From positions 1-12,735 of the forward strand of contig CAJXLR010000024.1 in assembly GCA_913056425.1 (NCBI GenBank): 12,735 bases of DNA, written 5' to 3'. Position 1 is the first letter of the stretch. The number at the start of each line of letters is the position of its first letter. Of the stretch, positions 6,265-12,735 are shown piece after piece. Both the position numbers and the translations under genes were made by a program. This DNA is from an uncultured Bacteroidota bacterium. Its GTDB lineage: Bacteria > Bacteroidota > Bacteroidia > NS11-12g > UBA9320. Below the pieces are notes generated by a model. It worked only from the letters and a program-made list of their open reading frames with translations. It had not been told where the DNA came from and made no database searches.

Positions 6265-7800
6265 TTGAAAATCAACAAGATACTTGAGAGCCTAGGAGTT
6301 AAGGATGTTAATGAAAGCATCAGTACCGGACGAGAATGGATCACAGCTGTAGGGTCAGATAGCAGAGAGATAACATCCCCGGTCTCGGGTGAGCGCATTG
6401 GCACAGTGGTATACGCCACCGAATCCGAATACAATCATGTGCTTCGTGTCGCAGAACAAGCATCCGAATTTTGGAAGAAAGTACCTGCACCTGAGCGCGG
6501 AAACATTATCCGGAAGTTGGGCAACAAGCTGCGAATTAAGAAGCGTGAGCTTGGGTATTTGGTTAGCTACGAAATGGGTAAAAGTCTGCAAGAAGGTCTT
6601 GGAGAGGTTCAGGAAATGATTGACATCTGTGATTATGCAGTAGGGCTATCGCGCCAGCTTTACGGGCTTACAATTCAAAGCGAACGCAAAGATCACCGTA
6701 TGATGGAACAGTGGCACCCATTGGGTGTTGTTGGGATAATTTCAGCATTTAACTTTCCGGTTGCCGTTTGGAGCTGGAATGCTGCGATTGCAGCGGTGTG
6801 CGGAGACGTTGTGATCTGGAAACCTTCGGAAAAGGCACCACTTTCGGCCATCGCGTGTCAAAATCTCATCTCCGAAGTACTCATCGAAAACGATTTACCT
6901 GAAGGGATTTTCAATCTGATTAACGGAGATTATCGCATGGGTGAATTGATGGCTAAAGATCGAAAAATCCCATTGGTTTCTGCCACAGGAAGTACGCGCA
7001 TGGGACGTCGTGTTGGACAAATTGTTGGTGCAAGACTTGGTCGATCGTTACTCGAACTTGGAGGCAACAATGCTGTAATAATTAGCAAGTCGGCCAATTT
7101 GGAAAATGCACTACGCGCAGTTGTTTTCGGTTGCATCGGAACTGCTGGTCAGCGATGTACATCAACTCGACGCGTCATTGTACACAGCGAGGTTTATGAC
7201 CACTTCAAAAACAGCTTAATTGAGACATACAAGAAGTTGAACATAGGCGACCCGTTAAACGAATCAAATCAAATGGGGCCGCTCATCGATAAGGATGCTG
7301 TTAAGACCTACCTCCAAGCATTAAGTGACGTGGAGGATCAGGGTGGAAGAGTTGTTTATGGAGGAAATGTCTTGAAAGGTAAAGCCTACAAATCAGGATG
7401 TTATGTTGAACCGACTATTGTGGAAGCCGGAAATCATCTTGCCATTGTTCAAGAAGAAACCTTCGCTCCAATTGTCTATTTGATGAAGTACAATCGATTA
7501 GAAGAAGCCATTGCCATGCAGAACGATGTAAAGCAAGGATTAAGCTCGGCGATTTTCAGCGACAGCGTACTGGAGGTAGAACATTTCTTAAGCAACCGCG
7601 GCTCTGATTGCGGGATTGCTAATGTAAATATTGGAACAAGTGGCGCTGAAATTGGTGGTGCATTCGGAGGAGAAAAGGACACAGGAGGTGGACGAGAATC
7701 TGGCTCTGATGCTTGGAAAAACTACATGAGACGACAAACAAACACCATTAACTATGGTACGGACTTACCCCTTGCTCAGGGAATAAAGTTTGATATTTAA
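6265..7800 (+). CDS. amaB: ALDH7-family (antiquitin-like) alpha-aminoadipic semialdehyde / piperideine-6-carboxylate dehydrogenase
   Basis: A 511-residue aldehyde dehydrogenase. The C-terminal half aligns by eye almost word for word with human ALDH7A1 (TSGAEIGGAFGGEK, TGGGRESGSDAWK, DLPLAQGIKF). Catalytic residues are intact: Asn163 (NFPVAVW), Glu264 (LELGG) and nucleophile Cys298 (GQRCTS). The ALDH7 substrate anchors also appear: Glu117 in GEVQE and Arg297 before the Cys, at the same 181-residue spacing to the Cys as Glu121 in the human enzyme. It oxidises alpha-aminoadipic semialdehyde to alpha-aminoadipate with NAD+ in lysine degradation. The aminotransferase or other lysine-pathway genes are not in the window. 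The start is TTG 6265: there is no in-frame ATG between it and the stop at 6238-6240, and the next Met lies well inside conserved sequence. It has its own promoter and terminator, so it appears monocistronic. Confidence 0.93.
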   Translation: MKINKILESLGVKDVNESISTGREWITAVGSDSREITSPVSGERIGTVVYATESEYNHVLRVAEQASEFWKKVPAPERGNIIRKLGNKLRIKKRELGYLVSYEMGKSLQEGLGEVQEMIDICDYAVGLSRQLYGLTIQSERKDHRMMEQWHPLGVVGIISAFNFPVAVWSWNAAIAAVCGDVVIWKPSEKAPLSAIACQNLISEVLIENDLPEGIFNLINGDYRMGELMAKDRKIPLVSATGSTRMGRRVGQIVGARLGRSLLELGGNNAVIISKSANLENALRAVVFGCIGTAGQRCTSTRRVIVHSEVYDHFKNSLIETYKKLNIGDPLNESNQMGPLIDKDAVKTYLQALSDVEDQGGRVVYGGNVLKGKAYKSGCYVEPTIVEAGNHLAIVQEETFAPIVYLMKYNRLEEAIAMQNDVKQGLSSAIFSDSVLEVEHFLSNRGSDCGIANVNIGTSGAEIGGAFGGEKDTGGGRESGSDAWKNYMRRQTNTINYGTDLPLAQGIKFDI

Positions 7801-7803
7801 ACC

Positions 7804-7823
7804 GCATCTCAAAAGAGAGATGC
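7804..7823 (+). repeat. Hairpin after the dehydrogenase stop (first of two)
   Basis: GCATCTC (7804-7810) pairs perfectly with GAGATGC (7817-7823) across a six-base loop. It starts four bases after the stop codon and directly precedes the terminator hairpin. It may help termination or protect the 3' end of the mRNA. Confidence 0.5.
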
Positions 7824-7824
7824 C

Positions 7825-7846
7825 ATTGGTGAAACCAATCTTTTAA
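7825..7846 (+). terminator. Rho-independent-like terminator of the dehydrogenase gene
   Basis: ATTGGT (7825-7830) and ACCAAT (7834-7839) form a perfect six-bp stem with a GAA loop. CTTTTAATT follows, a short T-rich tail. Together with the hairpin just upstream this makes a tandem-hairpin terminator. The stem is not GC-rich, so strength is uncertain. Confidence 0.55.
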
Positions 7847-7862
7847 TTAACCTCTAATTAAT

Positions 7863-7870
7863 CATCTTTG
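7863..7870 (+). promoter_or_regulatory. Possible -7 box (CATCTTTG) at the start of the barrel-fusion gene
   Basis: CATCTTTG matches TAnnTTTG at all but one base and ends one base before ATG 7872. A TTTT at 7841-7844, 18 bases upstream, could act as a poor -33 element. Initiation a few bases after the box would fall at or after the first ATG. This would favour ATG 7875 on a leaderless mRNA. Confidence 0.33.
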
Positions 7871-7871
7871 T

Positions 7872-9035
7872 ATGATGCGATGCGTGTTTCTTTCTATAGT
7901 GATTCTTTCATTGTTTGGTTTTGCCGTTGGTCAAAACGAAAAGTGGGATTACGGAATTCAACTACACTACAATGGAGGCTTGATCAAACCGGTAGCTGCG
8001 GATACCTTTAACAATAAATCAGGATTTGGTGCCGGACTTTTCTACGAAAGAAAATTCAAACATTTCGGACTTCAGTTTACACCCAATTTTGTGCAAACGC
8101 GTTACGAACACGACACCCGAAACACCACGGCAATCACAAACTCTGCAGACATTGGACTCAATGCATTAATACCTTTTGACAACACAAAACAAGCTCACGC
8201 TATAGTTGGATTCGTGAGTAGTTTCACATTTCTTCATTCTGAGCGATTCTTAACTGGAGGCGAAATCGACCGACCGGTTAACCAAGCGATAGTGAATTAC
8301 CCATTCGACATGGGTTTTAGACTTGGCATTGGTCTTGACATGAGTCCGGGAAATCGATTAAGTATTTCGTACAATGATTTTTTACGCGGTGGTCAATCCA
8401 GTCGTTTCATCACCGGAAAAATAGACTACCTACAAGTAGGATGGCAACTAAGAATAAACGAACAACAGTCGAATCAAGACGCGATTAAGAAAAATGAAGA
8501 CCAAAAGGCGAGTAAAAACAATGCCGTTAGAATGGCGAACGATGTAAAAGAAGGCAACGACGGCCATATGATCTTTGTGCTTCGTACTCAAGAAGGCAGT
8601 TACTACCAGCTTTTCAAACCTTTGGACGAAAAAAAAGAGGCCGAACTTAAAGACGAATACATGCAAAACATGATAAGTGCCATCCAACAGAAATACGACC
8701 ACGGTTCGTTTGTAATCACCACCGATACAGCGTATGAAAATTGGAATGGCAATTTTGATTCAGAACTCGAAATATTAAAATCGAGCTCCGAAACGGAGTA
8801 TGTGCGTATTAATCTTGACAAGTCATTAGTTGCCAGAATAGATCAGCTTTTCCTTGATGCAAGCAGCGGGCCTAAATGGGGCGTTTTCGTTTTTGATCTT
8901 AACGGAAACCCAATGAAAGAGCCTTTCCCGTTCTACACACCTTACTTTGAGCTGGACACTGATTTTAGTTCGATATCCGGTATGATAGGCAATTTTAATT
9001 CGCGAATTGCGCAAGTTGCTACGATGCGGTTATAA
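7872..9035 (+). CDS. Secreted outer-membrane beta-barrel-like protein with unrecognised C-terminal domain
   Basis: A 387-residue protein with a Sec signal peptide (residues 1-20, hydrophobic core VFLSIVILSLFGFAVG, likely cleaved before Gln21). Residues about 24-195 are alternating strands rich in Gly and aromatic residues (YGIQLHYNGG, GFGAGLFYERKF, FGLQFTPNF, GFRLGIGLDM, NRLSISYNDF, YLQVGWQLRI). They resemble the eight-stranded PorT/OmpA-like barrels common in Bacteroidota. A charged, low-complexity linker follows (about 196-230, rich in Lys, Asn, Gln and Asp). Residues about 231-387 form a mixed alpha/beta domain (starting MIFVLRTQEGSYYQLFKPL) that I do not recognise. It stands alone on its strand, with a terminator upstream, and overlaps the AI-2E-family gene tail to tail by six bases. 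The start could be ATG 7872 or the next codon, ATG 7875. Function unknown. Confidence 0.82.
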   Translation: MMRCVFLSIVILSLFGFAVGQNEKWDYGIQLHYNGGLIKPVAADTFNNKSGFGAGLFYERKFKHFGLQFTPNFVQTRYEHDTRNTTAITNSADIGLNALIPFDNTKQAHAIVGFVSSFTFLHSERFLTGGEIDRPVNQAIVNYPFDMGFRLGIGLDMSPGNRLSISYNDFLRGGQSSRFITGKIDYLQVGWQLRINEQQSNQDAIKKNEDQKASKNNAVRMANDVKEGNDGHMIFVLRTQEGSYYQLFKPLDEKKEAELKDEYMQNMISAIQQKYDHGSFVITTDTAYENWNGNFDSELEILKSSSETEYVRINLDKSLVARIDQLFLDASSGPKWGVFVFDLNGNPMKEPFPFYTPYFELDTDFSSISGMIGNFNSRIAQVATMRL

Positions 9036-10121
9036 GTCCTTGGTGAGACCTTGGACCACTTTGTAGCCCTGAAAAAACTCTCGAGCAACAATTCGTAGGA
9101 ATGTGTAGGTAGGCACAGCGAGTATCATCCCAACCACTCCCGCAAGCATTCCAGCGGCCATTATAACCACAAAAATCTCTAGTGGATGCGCTTTTACGCT
9201 CTTCGAAAAAATCAAAGGCTGCAGTACAAAGTTGTCTGTCGTTTGAGCGATCACAAATACAGTAACCACCTTAATCAACAAGACCGACAAATCTCCGGGT
9301 AGCTGCAGGTGGACATGACTGAGCATACTCAGGCTAATGCCAAAAGCTGCACCAATTAGCGGCCCCAGATATGGGATTATATTTATTAATCCCGCCATAA
9401 ATCCAATGAGCAAGGCATTCGGAACCCCAAACAGAGTTAGCCCAACACTCACAATGGTTGTGATAATTGATATTTGAATGACAACCCCGATAAAATATCG
9501 AGTAAGCAAGTCTTTCGTATCCTTAAGAATGTTATTGATGCTCTTTAAATAGCGATCCGGTGTTAGCGAGTTGACTATATTGTTCACTATCTCTTTGTCC
9601 TTTAACAGGAAGAAGGTGATAAAAAGGATAGACATGAAACCGATAAGAAGAGAACCCAATCCGCTCACCACGTTTTCAAACATCGTAGACAAATGGCTAA
9701 AATCGAGATAGTTTGCAATCTCACCTTGAATCTCAGCCCTACTCACCCCGTTAATATTCATGTTGAAGAACCATTCTTCCACGCGTTTGATAGGCGCATC
9801 AAACTCAGACAGCAGCGTATCCACATCCAGATTCACGATAATTTCGATTTGACTCGCCAGAATTGGAATCAAAAACTGGAAGAATAAATAAATAACAAAC
9901 AGGTATGTAACCAAGACAACTGCCGCACTTGCCCAATCGGGTAGATTCTTGCCTCTAACCTCCAAATCACCCAACAACCGCATTGCGGGTCTACCCATCA
10001 GCGCAAGGACTATCGACACAGCAAAGTAGACAAAAACTTGCTTCACTTGCCACGCAAACCAGACGAGTAGAACCAGACCGGCAAGCCCAAGCAGTACGCG
10101 CAGAACCTGTTTTGTATTCAT
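9030..10121 (-). CDS. AI-2E/PerM-family multi-pass membrane protein
   Basis: A 363-residue integral membrane protein of the AI-2E transporter (PerM/YdiK/TqsA) superfamily. Hydrophobic segments lie at about 8-42, 65-90, 152-174, 210-235, 237-270, 282-302 and 314-345, with the usual large soluble stretch (about 92-150) between the second and third. Family landmarks are NIIPYLGPLIG, the DNFVLQPLIFSKSVKAHPLE stretch and GMILAVPTYTFLRI. Known members export autoinducer-2 or act as ion/H+ antiporters, and the substrate here cannot be told from sequence. The start is ATG 10121. A TTG at 10130 in the same frame is rejected because it would use the last bases of a TATATTTG -7 box. The gene lies 18 bases after methylmalonyl-CoA epimerase on the same strand. 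Its stop shares the palindrome TTATAA with the stop of the convergent gene. Confidence 0.92.
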   Translation of the reverse strand: MNTKQVLRVLLGLAGLVLLVWFAWQVKQVFVYFAVSIVLALMGRPAMRLLGDLEVRGKNLPDWASAAVVLVTYLFVIYLFFQFLIPILASQIEIIVNLDVDTLLSEFDAPIKRVEEWFFNMNINGVSRAEIQGEIANYLDFSHLSTMFENVVSGLGSLLIGFMSILFITFFLLKDKEIVNNIVNSLTPDRYLKSINNILKDTKDLLTRYFIGVVIQISIITTIVSVGLTLFGVPNALLIGFMAGLINIIPYLGPLIGAAFGISLSMLSHVHLQLPGDLSVLLIKVVTVFVIAQTTDNFVLQPLIFSKSVKAHPLEIFVVIMAAGMLAGVVGMILAVPTYTFLRIVAREFFQGYKVVQGLTKDL

Positions 10122-10127
10122 GTTAGT

Positions 10128-10135
10128 CAAATATA
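10128..10135 (-). promoter_or_regulatory. Possible -7 box (TATATTTG) before the AI-2E-family gene
   Basis: On the minus strand TATATTTG is a perfect TAnnTTTG and ends six bases before ATG 10121. No TTG is seen about 20 bases upstream, inside the end of the epimerase gene. It may give this gene an internal promoter with a near-leaderless transcript. Confidence 0.38.
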
Positions 10136-10139
10136 CAGA

Positions 10140-10553
10140 TTACTCTTCTGCCTCCATATCCTCGCATAGTTCAACAAGTATCCCATTTGTCGATTTCGGA
10201 TGTAAAAAGGCGATTTTTTTACCGTCTGCTCCGGGTTTAGGCGATTTATGAATCAGGTCAAAACCAAGTGACTCCAGTCTGTTTAATTCTTCTTCAATAT
10301 TTACAACATCGAGGGCAATATGGTGAATCCCCTCACCTCGTTTCTCGATGAATTTTGCAATGGCGCTGTCAGGATTAGTCGCCTCCAGAAGCTCTACTTT
10401 GGTCTCGCCCAATTTAAAGAATGATGTAAAGACACCTTCACTCTCGACCCCCTCCTCTTTGTAAGGAGAACGATCAAGTAATTTGGCGATAAGTTCATTG
10501 GAATTTTTGAGCGATTTCACTGCAATTCCCAAGTGTTCAATCTTCCGAATCAT
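10140..10553 (-). CDS. mce: Methylmalonyl-CoA epimerase (VOC superfamily)
   Basis: A complete 137-residue, two-module VOC protein of the usual length. It interconverts (R)- and (S)-methylmalonyl-CoA in the cytoplasm, linking propionyl-CoA to succinyl-CoA together with methylmalonyl-CoA mutase. Landmarks: IEHLGIAVKSL with metal ligand His7; LGETKVELLEA with Glu54 at the second ligand position (Gln in some homologues); GEGIHHIALDV with His77 or His78 as the third; GILVELCE with Glu128 as the fourth ligand and catalytic base. The LGFDLIHKSPKPGADGKKIAF and LHPKSTNG stretches are characteristic of the family. It is the first gene of the minus-strand pair with the AI-2E-family protein. The mutase is not in the window. 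Confidence 0.94.
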   Translation of the reverse strand: MIRKIEHLGIAVKSLKNSNELIAKLLDRSPYKEEGVESEGVFTSFFKLGETKVELLEATNPDSAIAKFIEKRGEGIHHIALDVVNIEEELNRLESLGFDLIHKSPKPGADGKKIAFLHPKSTNGILVELCEDMEAEE

Positions 10554-10560
10554 AATGGTT

Positions 10561-10568
10561 CAAAGATG
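10561..10568 (-). promoter_or_regulatory. Possible -7 box (CATCTTTG) before methylmalonyl-CoA epimerase
   Basis: On the minus strand CATCTTTG ends seven bases before ATG 10553 and follows a T-run. It differs from TAnnTTTG by one base. No good -33 TTG is seen at 19-21 bases. The same octamer occurs before the gene at 7872. Confidence 0.36.
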
Positions 10569-10627
10569 TAAAAAAACAACACTTAAAAGGATTGAATTTC
10601 AGGTGAACCTTTTGAACCAATCAATGT

Positions 10628-10635
10628 TATATTTG
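10628..10635 (+). promoter_or_regulatory. -7 box (TATATTTG) of the isc operon
   Basis: TATATTTG is a perfect TAnnTTTG 32 bases before the iscS ATG. A TTTG at 10611-10614 lies 13 bases upstream, shorter than the usual 19-21, so the -33 element is doubtful. The A-rich leader has no Shine-Dalgarno sequence, as is normal for Bacteroidota. I see no classic IscR-type operator. Confidence 0.42.
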
Positions 10636-10667
10636 CAGAATAGAATTAATCTAAATAAAAACAAGAG

Positions 10668-11882
10668 ATGCTTAACGTGCCGATATACCTGGACAACAAC
10701 GCCACAACTCCAATGGATCCACGCGTCCTAGAAGCGATGTTGCCGTATTTCAATGATAAGTTTGGGAACGCAGCAAGTAGAAACCATGCGTTTGGATGGA
10801 ATGCAGAAGAAGCGGTTGACTACGCACGAGAACAAGTGGCGAAGTTGATTAATGCTTCACCAAAAGAAATCATTTTCACTTCCGGAGCAACGGAATCAAA
10901 TAACCTAGCTCTGAAGGGAATCTTTGAGATGTACGCTCGTAAAGGTAATCACATCATCACAGTGAATACAGAGCACAAGGCAGTTCTCGATTCTTGTAAG
11001 CACATTGAAAAGTTGGGCGGGAAGGTTACTTATCTCGAGCCTGCTGTAGATGGCTTAATTAACCTAGAAGATTTAGAAAAAGCCATTACACCTGAGACCA
11101 TTGTAATATCAGTGATGTATGGTAATAACGAAATTGGCGTTTTACAGCCAATTGAAGAAATATCTGCTATTGCTCGCAAACACGGAATCCTTTTCCACTC
11201 GGATGCTACTCAGGCGGTGGGTAAAGTTCCCGTGGACGTTCAGGCACAGAATATCGACTTGATGTCATTCACCGCGCACAAAATGTATGGTCCAAAAGGA
11301 GTTGGAGCGCTATACGTGCGAAGAAAGAATCCACGTGTAAAGGTTACTGCTCAAGTTGATGGTGGAGGACATGAAAGAGGAATGCGCAGCGGTACGTTGA
11401 ACGTTCCGGGAATCGTAGGATTTGGAAAAGCATGCGAACTATGCATGAATGAGATGGAGGAAGAGGCGAAGAAACTATCAAAAATGAGAGATAGGCTCGA
11501 AGCTGAGTTATTGAAGGTAGAAGAATCCTATGTGAATGGAAGTGTAGAACACAGACTACCACACGTGACCAATATTTCTTTTAAGCACGTCGAAGGTGAA
11601 GGATTAATGATGGGAATTAAAGATCTAGCTGTATCGTCCGGTAGCGCATGTACTTCTGCATCGTTAGAGCCTAGCTATGTATTGAAGAATCTTGGACTTG
11701 ACGATGATTTAGCACATTCGTCGCTGCGATTCGGACTTGGTAGATTCACTACAGATGAAGAAATCGATTACGCTATCGACCACGTAAGCAAAGCGGTTAA
11801 TAAACTGAGGGATATGAGTCCTCTTTGGGAGATGTTCAAAGAAGGAATTGATCTGAAAACAGTTGAGTGGCAAGAACACTAA
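10668..11882 (+). CDS. iscS: Cysteine desulfurase IscS
   Basis: A 404-residue PLP enzyme, the same length as Escherichia coli IscS. It takes sulfur from L-cysteine and passes it, as a persulfide, to the scaffold IscU and other acceptors. Visible residues: YLDNNATTP at the N-terminus, His103 in TEHKAV (stacks on PLP), Asp179 in HSDATQ, PLP Schiff-base Lys205 in SFTAHKMYGPKG, and the persulfide Cys328 in SSGSACTSASLEPSYVL, which is the long mobile loop typical of group I (IscS/NifS) enzymes rather than SufS. The C-terminal tail after residue 375, which contacts IscU in E. coli, is present. It is the first gene of an iscS-iscU-iscA operon, 32 bases before iscU. ATG 10668 gives the normal N-terminus. 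Confidence 0.97.
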   Translation: MLNVPIYLDNNATTPMDPRVLEAMLPYFNDKFGNAASRNHAFGWNAEEAVDYAREQVAKLINASPKEIIFTSGATESNNLALKGIFEMYARKGNHIITVNTEHKAVLDSCKHIEKLGGKVTYLEPAVDGLINLEDLEKAITPETIVISVMYGNNEIGVLQPIEEISAIARKHGILFHSDATQAVGKVPVDVQAQNIDLMSFTAHKMYGPKGVGALYVRRKNPRVKVTAQVDGGGHERGMRSGTLNVPGIVGFGKACELCMNEMEEEAKKLSKMRDRLEAELLKVEESYVNGSVEHRLPHVTNISFKHVEGEGLMMGIKDLAVSSGSACTSASLEPSYVLKNLGLDDDLAHSSLRFGLGRFTTDEEIDYAIDHVSKAVNKLRDMSPLWEMFKEGIDLKTVEWQEH

Positions 11883-11914
11883 AAACAGAATTTTAAAAAT
11901 CAAATTGTAGAAAA

Positions 11915-12313
11915 ATGGCATATTCAGAAAAGGTTATCGATCACTACAACAACCCGAGAAACATCGGTACGTTGAATAAGGATGAAAAAAATGTTGGAAC
12001 GGGTTTAGTTGGAGCTCCGGAATGTGGTGACGTTATGCGTTTGCAAATTCAAGTAAACGAGGAGAACGGAATCATTGAAGATGCGAAGTTCAAAACTTTC
12101 GGCTGTGGTTCAGCAATTGCTTCGTCGTCACTAGCAACAGAGTGGTTGAAAGGCAAGACTGTTGAGGAAGCAATGGCAATCGACAACATGGATATTGTTG
12201 AAGAGCTTGCATTACCTCCGGTGAAGATCCACTGCTCCGTTTTGGCGGAAGATGCAATCAAAACTGCAATCAACGATTACCGAACCAAACAGGGTTTGGA
12301 AGAAATAAAGTAA
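11915..12313 (+). CDS. iscU: Iron-sulfur cluster scaffold IscU
   Basis: A complete 132-residue scaffold on which [2Fe-2S] clusters are built from IscS-derived sulfur and iron before transfer to apoproteins. All key residues are present: Cys37 and Asp39 in PECGDV, Cys64 in TFGCGSAIASSS, and His106-Cys107 just after LPPVK (100-104), the motif that HscA chaperones recognise. The N-terminal YSEKVIDHYNNPRNIG is the usual IscU start. It lies 32 bases after iscS and six bases before the iscA-like gene, so all three are probably one transcript. No hscA, hscB or fdx gene can be seen before the window ends. Confidence 0.97.
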   Translation: MAYSEKVIDHYNNPRNIGTLNKDEKNVGTGLVGAPECGDVMRLQIQVNEENGIIEDAKFKTFGCGSAIASSSLATEWLKGKTVEEAMAIDNMDIVEELALPPVKIHCSVLAEDAIKTAINDYRTKQGLEEIK

Positions 12314-12319
12314 CACACG

Positions 12320-12661
12320 ATGATTACCATTACACCTCAAGCATTAACTAAAATTCACGAACTCAAAGCTGAGGAGAGTCTTGACGAATCTTACTTCATC
12401 CGGGTTTCGGTTGTTGGAGGCGGTTGTAGTGGACTTAGTTACAATCTAGACTTCGACAATGAAGATCGAGAAGGTGATCAGGTTTTTGAATCCGAAGGTG
12501 CCAAGATTGTTTGTGACATGAAAAGTTTCCTTTACCTATGCAAGATTAAAAATCTCTTATCAACCATAAAAATTGCACTCTCAAGATTGCGATCACTGTT
12601 AGCCAGTTTGAAATTTGCAATTGAAACGGATAGATACAAACAAATCCTTATAACGAATTAG
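12320..12661 (+). pseudogene. iscA: IscA/HesB-family protein, C-terminal end replaced by unrelated sequence
   Basis: The first about 74 residues are a clear A-type iron-sulfur carrier: MITITPQAL, the core SYFIRVSVVGGGCSGLSYNL with Cys36, DFDNEDREGDQVFES, and CDMKSFLYL. In intact family members this is followed by a GTxLDF, NGKGF and NPNA stretch and a final CGCG motif giving the other two cluster-binding Cys, for a length near 107. Here the similarity stops at about base 12540. The frame runs on for 39 residues of unrelated, Leu/Lys-rich sequence before a stop at 12659-12661. No frame of the remaining window encodes the missing end. So the protein keeps one of three essential Cys and is probably inactive. 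Either an insertion or rearrangement has cut the gene, or the assembly is wrong here. The N-terminal identity is certain; calling it a pseudogene is inference. Confidence 0.75.
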
Positions 12662-12735
12662 AAGGGTGTCTCACGCTGGAACAAATTGGCGAACGTATAT
12701 CCCTAACGTCATCAATCAAGAACTTGTTACTGAAA
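12541..12735. other. Sequence of unknown origin after the iscA break
   Basis: About 195 bases with no recognised gene. A minus-strand frame is open from the window edge to a stop at 12648-12650 (28 residues ending RHPSNSL), and a plus-strand frame is open from 12634 to the edge. Neither resembles a family I know. A small hairpin lies right at the junction (AGATT 12543-12547, AATCT 12551-12555), and CAAGATT occurs twice, at 12541 and 12582. There is no group II intron 5' end (GTGYG) and no obvious insertion-sequence terminal repeat. Confidence 0.35.

Noticed and set aside
10122..10130. TTG 10130 as start of the AI-2E-family gene
   Set aside because: The TTG is the last three bases of a TATATTTG -7 box. 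ATG 10121 three codons later is the better start.
12536..12560. Group II intron or intein insertion as the cause of the iscA break
   Set aside because: No GTGYG intron 5' end and no intein-like start (Cys followed by a splicing block) are seen after the junction.
12634..12735. Plus-strand frame containing LTLEQIGERI, recalling a sigma-factor region 4 helix
   Set aside because: Only about ten residues resemble it, the next residues do not continue the helix-turn-helix pattern, and the frame has no start codon in view.
1..12735. CRISPR arrays, tRNA or rRNA genes, insertion sequences, retron or diversity-generating repeat structures
   Set aside because: No regularly spaced repeats, cloverleaf-like sequences, transposase or reverse transcriptase motifs were found on either strand by reading.

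Overview
The window looks like Bacteroidota, most likely Flavobacteriales. The evidence is a TonB-dependent receptor paired with an HmuY-type lipoprotein, a TonB-family protein with the Bacteroidota-type N-terminal Cys module, several TAnnTTTG-like -7 boxes, A-rich leaders without clear Shine-Dalgarno sequences, and close family matches read by eye. No database search was possible. Nearly all the sequence is coding. There are no rRNA or tRNA genes, CRISPR arrays or complete mobile elements. The window starts inside one gene and ends just after another has been disrupted, so it may be most or all of a contig.

Layout. (1) 1-3664, plus strand: C-terminal part of a TonB-dependent receptor, an HmuY-like lipoprotein (start overlaps the receptor stop), a group III truncated haemoglobin and a TonB-family energy transducer. 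Together they read as a haem or iron-complex uptake and use cassette. (2) 3841-6173, minus strand: an M23 (LytM) cell-wall endopeptidase translationally coupled (TAATG) to a Bcp-type peroxiredoxin. (3) 6265-7800, plus strand: an ALDH7/antiquitin-type alpha-aminoadipic semialdehyde dehydrogenase with a TTG start, a good Bacteroidota promoter and a tandem-hairpin terminator. (4) 7872-9035, plus strand: a secreted or outer-membrane beta-barrel-like protein with a C-terminal domain I do not recognise. It overlaps the next gene tail to tail by six bases. (5) 9030-10553, minus strand: methylmalonyl-CoA epimerase followed by an AI-2E/PerM-family membrane protein. (6) 10668 to the end, plus strand: iscS, iscU and an iscA-like gene forming an ISC iron-sulfur assembly operon. 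The iscA homology stops at about residue 74 and the CxC end is replaced by unrelated sequence.

Most of the window is ordinary core metabolism and envelope biology. The parts worth a second look are the receptor/HmuY/globin/TonB cassette, the unrecognised barrel-fusion protein, the broken iscA junction at the right edge, and the recurrent CTTTG- or ATTTG-type boxes lying within a few bases of start codons. I did not find convincing evidence of a wholly new system.
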